Notes under the pieces: generated by a model
Seen by the model: the letters and a program-made list of their open reading frames with translations, nothing else
Database searches by the model: none
Told to the model about the DNA's origin: nothing
Part shown: positions 10,686-22,723 of the stretch, in pieces
Position numbering within the stretch: position 1 is the first letter of the stretch
Layout: each line of letters begins with the position of its first letter
Program-made: the position numbers and the translations under genes
Source: Halictus rubicundus
Lineage: Eukaryota > Arthropoda > Insecta > Hymenoptera > Halictidae
Direction of reading: 5' to 3'
DNA: 64,000 nt
NCBI RefSeq assembly: GCF_050948215.1
Contig: NC_135153.1
Span: forward strand, 5,236,058 to 5,300,057

Positions 10686-13600
10686 ATGAATATGTCATCG
10701 AGATCATCGGAACATCCAGGTGTATAATCGCTCACCCTTTTTTCTTTTTGTTTCGAACGATACTCGCCTAGCTAGTTTCCTTAATCGCTTGTCGTCTTCG
10801 CCATCGTAGACTACAAATGGGCAGTTAGCCTGAATCGCTATCCTTTAAAGCTACTTGGTCTTTGGCCTCCAGAAGATAATCGTGAAGAGCGTCTTTCGGA
10901 TAAATTACGGGCACCGGTGATTTTTATATTGATGAATGTTTTCCTCGTATTTCCTTCGGCTTGTATGCTCCTGTTGAAATCCAACGGTTTCATGATGTAC
11001 CTGGAAAATACCGGTTACTTCATACCATGCGTGATATCGATGATGAAATTCGTCACTATGTACAAAAATAAAACAAGTGAGTATTCAAATGTCGTTACTT
11101 TTCTAATGAAAAATGGTTTCGAATATATTTTTTATTTCTATTAGTTTATAATACAAACGGAATTACAGATTTTTTAAAAGTACTGTTTAACAGATATCGT
11201 AAAAGAGAAGAGTGATTTTTGACAAAATGATACGGTAGTTTATTTTAATGCAGTGGCGGATTTTTTTTGGGGAGGGGGGGGGCTGCATGGGCTATAGCCC
11301 AGGGCGGCAAGTTTTTGGAAAAATACCAAAGGCACAAGTCACGACTATAAAAACAAATACATATAAATGTTAACCAATTTAAAAACTAGAATAACATGTT
11401 TAAATGGCGTTGTATGAAATTACAAGAAATCACTTAAGGCCTACGGAAGGGGAATGCAGAATGCAAGTACCTAACTTCCCCCACAACTGAAAAATAGGTT
11501 AAACAAAATTGGAAAGGGTTAAACAAGACTAGTATTAATGGTTTTTGTACTTTGTGCTATTGATAAACCTATGGTGAGAAAACGTAAATGGGAGCAAGCG
11601 CGGGCGGAGGGCTGAGGTGTAGAGGTAGAGCCCCTAGGCGGTAGTAGTATAAATCCGCCACTGTTTTAATGTAGTAGTTTACATTAATGCGTTAATCCGT
11701 GACGGATTTTGGATTTTTTATTTCACAATTATTCGGCTGGTAAAGATATCTGTAAGGACACTTATTAAACATACTTATTTATTCAGATTTATTAATTAAA
11801 AACAATCATGAAACGTTTCGATCAATGCAGTCATATTATTTTTAAAAGGCAATGCTAATTAGTCACTTTTAGTGCTCGGTTGTTCTAGAATCCTGATTAT
11901 ACGCAGTAAACGGGTTGTTTTAATAGAATGTATTTATTGTTTACTTCCTTTAAGATCTCGTACCGCTTTTAAACATGATGGCAAACGATTGGGAACATTC
12001 GAAAACGGACATAGAAAGAGACACGATGATACGGTGTGCCAGTGTATCACGAGTATTCATGAAGTTTTGTTTCGCAATGTTTGGCCCGATATTTTTTACT
12101 ATTACTATCCTGCCGAAATTAGGCATTTCGTATCGAATGGCGACCAACGAATCGGCAGTGTTTCCGTTGCCGACGTATTATATAGTAGACGTTTCCCACA
12201 GTCCATACTTCGAGATAGTATATGCTTTACAATTAATTATCGTGTTGGCGACGTCATTCTGTTATCTTGGAGTCGATGCATTCTTTGGCACTATAGTTTT
12301 ACACATTACCGCTCAGCTGGAAATTCTGCAAACTCGTCTAACGAGCATCGATTCATCAGACCAGTTTGATCATTCGTTAGTGGACGTCGTGATGGATCAC
12401 ATTCGACTTGCCAGGTATATTTCGCGTACTGCTTCACTGTACTTTTTATTTTAATACAGAGAATGTTCGAAATGTAAGTCAGATGTGAGATTCTTTTGAT
12501 CCTTTTTGTTCGCTGATTTAAAAAAATTTTTTTACCATTGATTATCTATCCGTAATCATTAACACGTTAACTGTTGAGTTTTTCATATGTGGACAATACA
12601 ATTACAATGAATTCTCTATATATGTCGCCGAGGTACGGCTGATAAATATCGCGGAATTATCCCCACTACCGCGGGGTATATCGGTGCGAGACCAGGAGAC
12701 CACTACTAATCTAAAATGCCAATAGTTGGTAAAAGTCCCATAAAAAATAAGGAAAAACAAAGAAGTTTTGTTATTGGATTAATAGTGGTCTTCTCGGGGA
12801 CACTCCTCGGCGACCGAGGCCATTCGACCTTCGCTGTCCTTTTCTACGTTTGGCACTGTATCAAAGAATATGTCTCCTGGACATCAGGACCCGTATTGCT
12901 GACAATAAAAAGGAATTCACTGTACTTATACAAATGTGAATATTGGTTTGTATCGTTATACAGTGTGAGTACAGGGTGACATACAGGATGATTGTTGTTT
13001 TTAAAGATACCTCAAATGTCTTAAGGACAAAATTGAATGGTTCAATGGGGTTCACACGATGCCATAAAAATATTTGTTCTTACGTTATTTTTTGTTTTAG
13101 AGATCTTAAGGTCACCTCCAATTTTTTTAAACGGGACCACCCCCTTTTAAACATCTACGATGATAGTTCCTTTCATTAGCAATTCAGTGACTATAATTAC
13201 TCAGGGTCATTCAAGGTCACAGACAGAGGAAACGTATAAGATCTAAAATATGAGAGCAGAGTAACTAACCCACACCGCCCTTTTTAACCAGTAAACCGCG
13301 TTCGACGTGTATACACGTCAAGCCAAAGCTCTGTTGCGGTACGGTTGACGTGTATACTTGTCGTGTAAAATAAAAAATATCCATTTGATATAAAAATTGG
13401 AAATTTTAATAAGACGTAATAAAAATGTCATTTGGTGGTATATTTCCTTTATATTACCAATAAAACTGCTATATATTTCTTTTTTTTTTTTAGTTTGATT
13501 ATTCTCTTTGGTATATTGAATACTACAATGTATTACTTTTTACAAGCTAAGTTAATTATTTTTTTCCCTTGCTTCGAAAAATACGATACTGAAATCAACT

Positions 13601-16600
13601 AAATTTCTTAAAATTATTCTCTTCTTGATGAATTCTATTATTTTTTGACAATTTTTAAGTTTTTGATAGATTTTTTAATAACCTTTTCAACAATGAATTC
13701 CAATGAATTGTTAATGTTTTATCGAATAACAATGTAATCTTTTCTCATTTTGCTTTACTTTTTTTGTAAAATTTACAATAGGAGCATTTGCCTTGCGTTC
13801 CACGTGTATACTAGTCATTGCTTGATTTTAGTACCGCATCGATTTTTTAAAGTAAATTCCGCAGTTAACTGGTTAAATACCCACGATGAAAGTTCCTTTG
13901 ATTAGGAATTCAGTGACTATAATAACTCAAGGTCATTCAGGGTCACATGCAGATGAAACGCATAAGACTTAACGGGCTCTGAAGGAAGGTCGAACCCTGA
14001 CAAGTATATCCGAGATGATATTCGTACATGCTGTGATAATGGGCTGATGCATATCTTCAATTGTTGTTGGAGCGGTCATCTATACGCTATCTTTTAGCCA
14101 AAATAATATTTTAATTTTCTACGTTTCTTCTGTGTGTGTCCTTGAATGACCTTGAGTAATTATAGTCACTGAATTCCTAATTAAAGGGACTCTCCACGTA
14201 GGTGTTTAAAGAGTGTGGAGGGGGGTGTTTAAAAAATGAAGGTGACAATGAGATTTCTTTAAAAAAAAATAACAAAAACAAATATTTGTATGGCATCGTG
14301 TGAACCTCACCTTCTCTTTAAGACATTTGACATATCTTTAAAACCAACGAAGGTATTTGAGGTGCAAACGTTAGATGATTCACCCTGTATAAGTGATCTG
14401 TGGTTTTTACAACAAGCAAAATAATCCAAAGCACAATCGTTATGGCTATACTGCGCATCTTTACGCGAAATAAGAATTTTCTACATTTATTACAAGTAAC
14501 AGAAGTTAACTAGAAAATTTCTTCTCTCAATAATTTTAATAAGTTGAACATAATAAAACAGTATTTGTATATTCTCGTTACGATGTTACTGTTTTATATT
14601 TCACTTAGTCAGTTTTGTTATAAATGTATAAAATCCGCAGTCTAGTTATGACACATCTTTACTTTTCAGTTTTTTTTTTTGCGTTAAATAAATTCTTCCA
14701 ATTTTTTATAGTTAGTGGTTTGACCAGTCAACGTGTCAATGATTCCTAGTATATTACGTTCATTGCAATGAAGTACAGGCAAGATTGAATCACAATTGAT
14801 ACTTGCACAATTTATCACTTTTTAGGAGAATAGTGATCGTTATTTTGGGATTTTTATAGCGCGGTCGACGTGATGGAAAATACATACATGTTGTTATTGC
14901 TCGTACTGTTACTCTACTTCTGTGCATTTAACTGTGTCTACATATTCGAAATAGTATTCGTAAGTAAATTATGATCATCCGTTGTAATATTAGATGACTG
15001 CAAAAGTTTGTGCCTGATTTGAAAATAAAGTAGAAGCGGTTCCATTAAGATGACAGTTTTATTAATCAATTATATGTATAGTCCACCATCTTCTACAATT
15101 GTCTCCCTACGTTTTACAAGTTGGTGGATTCTTTTTTCAAAATTGCATGGTTTTCCTTCAGAGAGTGTCTTGAAGACTCTGAAAACGGGCACAAACTTAT
15201 GGAACCATTCAATAGAACGGGAATATGAGAGGAATGTGATATGTGAATGATTTTCTAGGCGTTGACTGGTAAAGGCAAATCTGATTCTGCGGGAATATAT
15301 TTTTACGTAGGTGCTTACACAAATACGCTTGCCCAAATGGCACTTTACTGTCTAGCAGGACAACTTTTGACAACTCAAGTAAATAGAAACCTAAATTCGT
15401 AATATTCGAATGATTCTTGTCACTAGCAGTTCAAGCCGTTTTTCGGCTCCGTTGCCAAGAATGAAGCACAATGTTTCTCCATTATTGATAGTGATCACTA
15501 GACAGCGAACCTTTATGCAAAACAAAAATTGTTTGCATCGTTTTCAAGAAACAGGAGCCAAACAGAAATTTTTATTCATCCCTCAATAATTTTAGTAAGC
15601 TGAAACTAAACATTGATATTCTCCAATTCTTTTAATCTAGCTATTACTTTTGATCACGCCTACTCATTTTTGTTATAAATGCATAAAATCCACAGTCTAG
15701 TGATCACGTTGAAATTATTATTAAACGGTTGATAAATACGATTAGAAACCGTTAAATAACAATAGCGCACACTACACATAATTCAACGAGAGATATAGTT
15801 TATAAACAGTATTTAGCCAGTTCGTTATTCATGATTATTGCATATAAAGTCTGAAGGTATATACAATGCTGTTTATGAATGCAACTGGACGGACTTGGAA
15901 TCAAACAAAGCGAGAAATTTAATTTTGATTATGGTGAGAGCTAAAAAGCCGTTTTGCTTGACCGCTGGCAAATTGTTTCCTATCAATATGCTGACATTAT
16001 GCAACGTAAGATACCTTCCTTCTACTGTGCGTGCCTCACAAGAAGTGTCTATCCCCACCGCTGACGCTTCCGTAGTCCCAATGTTTAGGCTTTAACTCGA
16101 GCATCTAAACTATATCGCTTGTTTTTTTATGATAGAAGAAAATTTCGGAGGAAAACATTAGTTGGTTCAGAGGGGCAAATATTATGATAGTCAAAAAAGT
16201 TTGTTCAAAGTTATATTTTTTGAGATTTCAAGCTAAAAGTATTTTTATTGTCGCTATATGATAGCCAAGATCAAGACGAATCCAAAGACCTGTAATATTA
16301 TGACCTTCGCGTGACATTGAGTACGAGAAATTCATAAAAATAGGACACTTGATGTAAATAGTGAAATAACGATGACATGACACTAGGCGACACTAGTGGT
16401 ATCTCCGTAACTGTCGTATTGTCAGGTCTGCCGAGCGACAGTTCTAGTTTCTAGTAGAGGTGTTACATTCCTTGTAGTGTGCCGAACGTAGAGAAGGATA
16501 CTGATTGAAAAAGGAAGAGGGACCGAGGTTCGACGCTTCGACTCCCTGCTTCTCAATCTTTTCCGGTCGCCGTCCTCTTTCACGTCTGAAACTTTAATCG

Positions 16601-17080
16601 CTTATTACACGAGTAATTGTAATCGAGATTGAAAACGAGATGGATACGATGGTGAAATTTTTATAAAAAAAAAACCAGATGAAAAATTAGAAAAGTTGCA
16701 ATGTTTTGCTTCGTTTGCATTAATGTGGGTCTCACCCCTTGCTGGCTTGCCTGTCGAGCGTGTTTACAGCTTGACTAGTTCCAAGAGGGACACCCCAGTG
16801 GTGGAGATAAAATTTTGACAGTTACGGTAGAGACCTTTGCAACAGTTACGGAAATAATACTGTAGTTCGCTAGAACCGAAAATGCGTGTGAAACCAGGCG
16901 TGCCCATTCCACTGTGATCATTCGACCCCGCAATCCTTTCACGGGGCTTCTTATGAGGCACGCAGAGTATCTTTACGTATCTTTTAAAACCTTTAACAAC
17001 TATTTCTGATTTAACATTTTTTTCAGATATTGAAAATATCATTCAGCTATATATCTTTTTTATTGACAAAAGTAGTATAG
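10686..17080 (+). CDS. Odorant receptor (insect 7-transmembrane OR)
   Basis: Ligand-gated ion-channel subunit that pairs with Orco in olfactory neuron dendrites (family knowledge). Seven exons join in phase: 10686-10719, 10810-11076, 11955-12414, 14860-14959, 15259-15378, 15850-16005, 17027-17080; 396 aa, typical length. The N-terminal exon junction gives DYKWAVSLNRYPLKLLGLWP, the usual opening of bee/ant receptors. Hydrophobic helices follow in exons 2-4. Exon 5 has ALTGKGKSD and YCLAGQLLTTQ, exon 6 has YNAVYECNWTDL and LIMVRAKKPFCLTAGKLFP, and the last tiny exon ends SYISFLLTKVV then TAG. The conserved C-terminal order (C-W, then RA-KP-TAGK-FP, then SY) marks the family clearly. The frame has no stops or shifts, so it looks functional. 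Introns 2-6 all contain transposon sequence. The subfamily and ligand cannot be told. Confidence 0.9.
11251..11663. mobile_element. hAT-type MITE with perfect 8-bp target duplication
   Basis: The ends CAGTGGCGGATTT and TAAATCCGCCACTG are inverted. Both flanks carry TTTTAATG (11243-11250 and 11664-11671), an exact 8-bp duplication as expected for hAT transposition. The 413-bp interior has no transposase. A diverged sister copy lies at 51870-52247. It sits in intron 2 of the odorant receptor. Confidence 0.88.
12605..12922. mobile_element. Family B foldback MITE in odorant receptor intron 3
   Basis: It starts CAATGAATTCTCTATATATG and ends GGAATTCACTG, with TA on both sides (12603-12604, 12923-12924). 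The interior carries the family core CCCCACTACCGCGGGGTATA and a mirrored GACCACTACTAAT / ATTAATAGTGGTC pair also seen in the 61.8-62.2 kb copy. Non-coding. Confidence 0.75.
12972..14387. mobile_element. Family E long inverted-repeat element, interrupted by a second element
   Basis: The termini CAGGGTGACATACAGG and GATGATTCACCCTG are flanked by TA (12970-12971, 14388-14389). Arms of about 280 bp mirror each other: GGTTCACACGATGCCATA on the left and TATGGCATCGTGTGAACC on the right, and both arms contain TCAGTGACTATAATTACTC or its complement. The motif GATGAAAGTTCCTTTGATTA recurs near 13885, after the inner element at 13284-13876. No transposase was found, so it is non-autonomous. It fills most of intron 3. 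Confidence 0.75.
13284..13876. mobile_element. Family K TTAA-bounded element nested in family E
   Basis: It begins TTAACCAGTAAACCGCG and ends CGCAGTTAACTGGTTAA, inverted and bounded by TTAA, as in piggyBac-type MITEs (inference). Near the left end is the perfect palindrome GACGTGTATACACGTC, repeated in variant form at about 13344 and 13799. Non-coding. Confidence 0.6.
14448..14644 (+). mobile_element. Family A MITE in odorant receptor intron 3
   Basis: Left end TATACTGCGCATCTTTACGC and right end AAAATCCGCAGTCTA correspond to the inverted family termini. The body shares TCAATAATTTTAATAAG with the other copies. It is the third element in this intron. Confidence 0.65.
15010..15250 (-). pseudogene. 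Fossil of a Tc1/mariner transposase C-terminus
   Basis: Read on the minus strand, the frame gives a peptide with FEKRIHQLVKRRETIVEDGG, the pattern of mariner-type transposase tails (aromatic-E-x-G/R-I-x-x-L-x-x-R-W, then an acidic/Gly turn). A sister fossil lies at 56335-56520. Only the tail survives, and it sits in intron 4 of the odorant receptor. Family assignment is inferred from the peptide pattern. Confidence 0.45.
15497..15703 (+). mobile_element. Family A MITE in odorant receptor intron 5
   Basis: It runs from TAGACAGCGAACCTTTATGC to GCATAAAATCCACAGTCTA. The inversion continues outward as GTGATCAC on the left and TGATCAC on the right, suggesting insertion into a palindromic TA-centred target or longer termini. 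Non-coding. Confidence 0.7.
16137..16400 (+). mobile_element. Solo end of family F transposon in odorant receptor intron 6
   Basis: It shares ATTAGTTGGTTCAGAGGGGC, TTTTTTGAGATTTCAAG and TTGTCGCTATATGATAGCC with the transposase-bearing copy at 52430-53632. Only one arm is present. Confidence 0.65.
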
Positions 17081-18739
17081 TAACAAAACTCACCGATATC
17101 GTCAGAGTTTGATTAGTATAAAAGATTATATGCACGTAGCAATTGGTACTTTGAAGTGAAATTATTAATTGTATTGGATATGTAAATATATTTGATGTTT
17201 TAGCTTTGTTCGCACTAATTAGAACGAAAAACTTCTCTTTTATTGCTGATTTATATTTTAACTACCATCGAAAGTATGCTTCTTATTAATAGGATTGAAC
17301 CTCTAAAATTTTATCTTATTCATAATCATTATTATACTATAATATTTTCTAGATTTTATTTAAACAATTTTTTTTTATTCAATAATTTTTTCCATTTATT
17401 CCATCATTAATTAATTATGTTCATTAAAATCTTAGAAGCAAGAATTATCAAAATGGCTACTACATACTTCACAAGTATGTATGGATGTGTAATGATAATT
17501 TTCACTCTTTTCGTATTCGAAGAAAGTTTTCAGTAAGCCTTGAAAACATTTCTACTTATTAAAAATTTTTTAAATTGAGTAATTCGGAAAAAATTTTCGT
17601 ATAATATAATATATCACTGTATTTTTTGTATAGATTATAACAAAGTTTAGAAACACCCTATATCAATTCTGTTTTCGTAAACGTGATCCTTATAAGTATA
17701 TTGAATTACTGATTTACTGATAAGAATGTAATTGAACGAACTGGAAATCACATGAAAAAACAATTTAATTTTCTTTGTAATAAAAGCTACAAATATATGG
17801 ATTACTTATAGTAGATATAGTTATAATAGTATTAACAAGGTATTCCTCGAAGAAAACATCCGTGCACGTGTCGATGATTGAGGACCATAAATTTACGGAT
17901 CAGTGATTGTACAGTGATAAAAATCATCAATGTAGTCAGGTTTGTATTATTACCATGATTATTATACAAAGTCGATACAATAACAAATTATCGCAAGTCA
18001 CAAATACATTGCAGTTTGTTATATCAATTTTCTTTCTTGTTGCTAAATTTAATTTTTAAACTACAGTGTAAATATGTATGATATATTATCTTCCTCATTG
18101 TACTAACTTTCAAAAACAGAATATTTTCAAAATTCTATGTTTTTCAATGCTTTAGTACATAATATCTACACTTCATTCATTTTAAAAATCATTGACTTAT
18201 TGTTTAGATGTGCTAAAAATATTAATGTATTTTAAAAATTTGTTTAAATTACGACTGGTGTCCTCTGGACTTTTCAAATATAGCTATAATTATAGCTTAA
18301 GTACATATACATTTCGTCTTTTTGTGGTGGTGGTATTACAAATTACTAAAGCATAATAAAATTATATATGTCTAATAACCAATCAGACTTGCATTCTTCC
18401 CAATTGACTTCTTCCATCCGTGAAGGGTACTTACTTTATTTCGGCACATTCCTTCTAAAACGATCTATAGTCTTAATTTGTTTTCAAATTTCGTACCAAA
18501 ATTCACTATCGATATTACGATTGACTGCGATCTTTTATACATGTAGAACTATGTTCACTGTGATATTAGTTAAAGGCGCATGCGCACTGGAAATTACTGT
18601 CGGAAAGAAACGAGAGTTTCCTCTCTGTAGAAGCTACTGCGACAAGGCCTGGTCTTTCGTTTTCTTCTGGAAGAATCAGGCGTTTATTTAAGTGTCATTT
18701 TCTGTCAGAATATTTAATTGTTCGAAGAACTGTAGAAAA
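17081..18739. other. Intergenic region between odorant receptor and CCT gamma
   Basis: Very AT-rich; no exon, RNA gene or clear transposon end was seen. The final 200 bases before 18740 are presumably the CCT gamma promoter and 5' UTR. A plus-strand open frame at 18368-18691 in this zone has no recognisable content. Confidence 0.4.
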
Positions 18740-20860
18740 ATGTTCGGATCAGGAAATGCTCCGATCGTAGTTTTAAGTAAGTTAAAACAATGATCACGTC
18801 GAATTTCGTTTGTTTAGATACTCGATTCGAAAATCTATTTTTCTAACGATGTCGTGTGCTTTGATTATTGCAGGTCAGAATACGAGGCGCGATACCGGCC
18901 GGAAAGTCCAAAGGGAAAATATTCAAGCTGGCAAGGTGAGTACAATCAATGATCCGTAGATTTACCATTTATGGTATTCGATCGTCGGCACGCCCACGTG
19001 TTTTTTCGTCGAAGAATCTCTCGTTAATACTATTTATAACTATATCTGCTAAAATTATTCATTTCCGGCACAATTTACATACCGGAAATACTAAATATTT
19101 GATCATAAGTAATTATTTTAGTTACTGCAATTCTTTACTGTTATATTAGAAACTTTCGTAAAAGTACATTAAAATATATATTTTACTTTTGAGATAGAGA
19201 AACAGATTCATTGTAGTTATATTATTTGTTAAAGGCAATCGCAGATATCATCAGAACATGTCTAGGACCACAAGCTATGTTGAAAATGTTGATGGATCCG
19301 ATGGGAGGCATAGTCATGACCAACGATGGAAATGCTGTACTTCGTGAAATAACGGTACAACATCCTGCTGGGAAATCAATGATAGAAATTGCAAGAACTC
19401 AGGATGAAGAAGTTGGAGATGGTACAACGTCGGTTATTGTATTGGCAGGAGAAATTTTGGCTGTTGCAGAACCTTTCCTCGAGCAAAATATGCATCCAAC
19501 AATTATAATCAGAGCATTCCGTCAAGCTTTGGAGGATATGGTGAACATTCTTACTGATGAAGTCAGCATACCCTTGGACTGCAGCGATAAAAGCAAAATG
19601 GTCCAAGTGATACATTCTTGTATAGGAACTAAGCTCCTTGGTCGCTGGCCTGAATTGGCATGTCAAATTGCAATAGATGCAGTTTTCACTGTTATGCTTG
19701 AGGAAGGTGGCAGAAAGGAAATTGATATAAAACGCTATGCAAAGATAGAGAAGATTCCTGGTGGTACTATCGAAGACAGTACTGTTCTCAAGGGAGTAAT
19801 GGTCAATAAAGATGTTACACATCCAAAAATGAAACGATGCATTAAAGATCCAAGAATAGTTTTGTTAGATTGCCCTCTGGAGTACAAAAAGGGGGAATCA
19901 CAAACTAATATAGAAATATTGAAAGATACAGATTTTACCAGAATTTTAGAACTAGAAGAAGAACATGTTAAGAAGATTTGCGAAGACGTAATAGCAGTGA
20001 AGCCTGATGTGGTTTTCACAGAGAAAGGAGTTTCAGATTTAGCTCAACACTATCTTGTAAAAGCTGGAATCTCTGCTATTCGTAGATTGAGAAAAAGCGA
20101 CATGAACAGAATTGCAAGAGCCTGTGGTGCAACTGTAGTTAATCGTACAGAAGAATTAAGGGAAGAGGATGTTGGCACTAATGCTGGTTTGTTTGAAGTC
20201 AAAAAGGTTGGAGATGAATACTTCTGTTATGTTACGGAATGTAAAAATCCCAAGGCATGTACTATACTCTTGAGAGGTGCCAGTAAAGATATTTTAAATG
20301 AAACAGAGAGAAATCTACAAGATGCTCTTCATGTTGTAAGAAATCTTCTCTTAGAACCAAAATTAGTACCAGGTACATAACAACTTGTTTCAAATATTTA
20401 TAATACACAATCATATTATAATTATATATTATCTTTTTTTATTAAAGGTGGAGGGGCTGTGGAAATGGCAGTATCAAAACTTTTGGCAGAAAAGGCAGCT
20501 AGGCTGGCTGGTGTGGAACAGTGGCCTTACAAAGCTGTGACACAGGCATTAGAAATTATTCCGAGAACTCTTGCACAGAATTGTGGAGCCAATACCATTA
20601 GAACATTGACTGCACTGCGTGCAAAACATGCTACTGAGGGAATGACATGGGGTATCGACGGAGAAACTGGTCAACTGGTAGATATGAAAGAGCGTGGTAT
20701 TTGGGAGCCGCTATCTGTTAAACTGCAAACATACAAGACGGCCATTGAGACAGCTATTTTGTTGCTAAGAATTGATGATATAGTGTCAGGAAGCAAGAAA
20801 AAGAAAGATAACGAACCGGCAACACCTGCACAAGTTTCAGAAGAAGCTATGAAGGATTGA
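18740..20860 (+). CDS. CCT3: T-complex protein 1 subunit gamma (CCT3)
   Basis: Subunit of the cytosolic TRiC/CCT chaperonin that folds actin, tubulin and other proteins with ATP. Four exons in phase: 18740-18776, 18874-18935, 19235-20372, 20448-20860; 549 aa, normal for this subunit. The start ATG opens MFGSGNAPIVVLSQNTRRDT, the usual gamma N-terminus. Group II chaperonin motifs are in place: LGPQAMLKML and TNDGNAVLREI (about 43-72), the ATPase signature GDGTTSVIV (94-102), VKKVGDEYFCYVTECKNPKA in the apical/intermediate region, GGGAVEMA at the exon 3/4 junction, and GIDGETGQLVDM near the C-terminus. The lysine-rich tail KKKKDNE is typical. AATAAA at 20999-21004 is a likely poly(A) signal. 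Intact; highly confident. Confidence 0.96.
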
Positions 20861-22723
20861 AGACGTTAAATTTTCTATTGTGCTCGAAATGCTTTTATTT
20901 GTGTTAACATTTAATAATTCATGTCCACGATAATTTTAATGAAATTCAATTCATATTCACAGAAACCATTACTTGCTTGTCTGTATGCATTTTCGTACAA
21001 TAAAAGTACCTTGATAAGCTATTGAAAAGAATGATGCACGTACTGTATTTATCAATACACATACTGTTTTTTAAGGGGCTGCTTTCTTTTTTATTGTAAC
21101 AAGCTAACTTACGTAAGACATCTATGATTATTGCATAGCAATCAATTTGTCAAATACTGCTTTGATAGCATTTTTGTACGAAACTTAAACGAAGATAAAA
21201 ATATATTTCACAATACCAGTATCGAATATTTTTATGTGTATTTCCAAAATATATTTTATGAGTAGTTCCCCTGCATGTTTAACATGTCGTGAAGTGATAC
21301 AATGTTGCTTATGTATATATATGTACTAAATATACATATCTAGAATAATTTGCATTTGTCACGTTTGTACAATGTTTTATTTATTAATAATTGAAGTCTC
21401 GGAATTAAAAGAATGAATAATACATTAATGCGGCATTGAAATACAGAATATTCGTAGTTTATTACATTTAATAAAATGTAATAAAAAATTAGAGAAATGT
21501 TCATATTATGAACTAAACATTAATGTATTCATAGCCTACTAGAGTGAACTATGCTGTATTCAGAATTCAGTGAAGCATATACAGAAGTAAAAGTTAAAAA
21601 TGAAGTTCGAAAAAGTGTTAGGAAACTTTTATAAAAAAAGATAAACTCCGATTGGAGACTATCTAATCAATATAGTTAATCAAGACATTCTAGAATCCAA
21701 GCATCATTTATCCTGATTGGATGATAAAGTATTTTATGTAAAAAAAACTGTTTCACCTTTCTAGAAACATTGAAGGATGTAAACGGGGTTCTGTGATTAG
21801 GTATACATTTTAATCTTTACTTGGGAATGAGACAGTAATCGTTCAGATACTTTCAACGGCTCATAATCAGTGCTGTGTGCGTAGATTATGTGGTCCATGA
21901 ACGGTACCGAAGACTAGAGAATGTTCTATGAGATTGCATTGCATTTTGAGGAAGGTGGCGTTTCACGCGACACAGGTATATCGATTGTGTGTGTGGGGTG
22001 GCCGGCATGAGTGAAGGCCGACGAATGGGACACAATTTTCGTAACGGCTCTTTGCGAAACTTAAAATTGTTCGGTTAGACTAAACGATGAGCATGAACGT
22101 GAGATGATGCCAGGCTCATCTCGCCAACTGGGAACTACGAACGGTGGTAAAATACAATTTCCTTTCAATTGTTTTTCAATATTTTACGCGACATCGTGTC
22201 GATATTCCTGTCAAGGCTGGCAGATGTTTAGTATTTCTTTTCGATTCGATGTTACTCGGGAATACGAATCGTGCTGTTTAATTTATTGCTACTGAATTAG
22301 TTGAATATTAACGGGAATATATCCACGTGGTTAGGTATGTATGGAAATGATTTTCATATCTGTTTACTACGAGATTGACAGGTGTCTATAATCGCTTGAC
22401 TCTGTATCCCGATTGTTAATGAATGAATGTTGTCGTATACTATCATAATACGGTAGTGAAATTATGACAGGAATACATTGCGTTTTCTCGTTTTTAAGTT
22501 TTAGTCATATATACTTACAGATATTCATTTTTTCTTTGTAATCGGACATGAATAAGTGATTTAACATTTAGTACGGCATTAACGTACATGAAAGTTTACT
22601 TTTTATTAATCATTGATTTTATCAATTATTGTTTCTTGTTGAAATTTGAACAAACAGAATTTTTTACCTGCTGGAGCAAACTGTAATTTACTTTTACAAT
22701 TAGGCTCTGAGTGGGACACATTG
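20861..22723. other. CCT gamma 3' UTR and upstream region of the DAPK gene
   Basis: AATAAA at 20999 probably ends the CCT transcript. The stretch from about 21850 to 22700 has mixed composition and may hold 5' non-coding exons of the kinase gene, which I could not place. An acceptor (TTAG at 22699-22702) lies 21 bases before the chosen kinase ATG, so an upstream non-coding exon is likely. Confidence 0.4.

Noticed and set aside
10686..17080. Odorant receptor as a pseudogene because of the many insertions
   Set aside because: All seven exons join in phase with a start, a stop and the conserved C-terminal motifs.
19376..20019. Antisense open frames of up to 148 codons
   Set aside because: They lie entirely opposite the CCT3 coding exon and are shadow frames.
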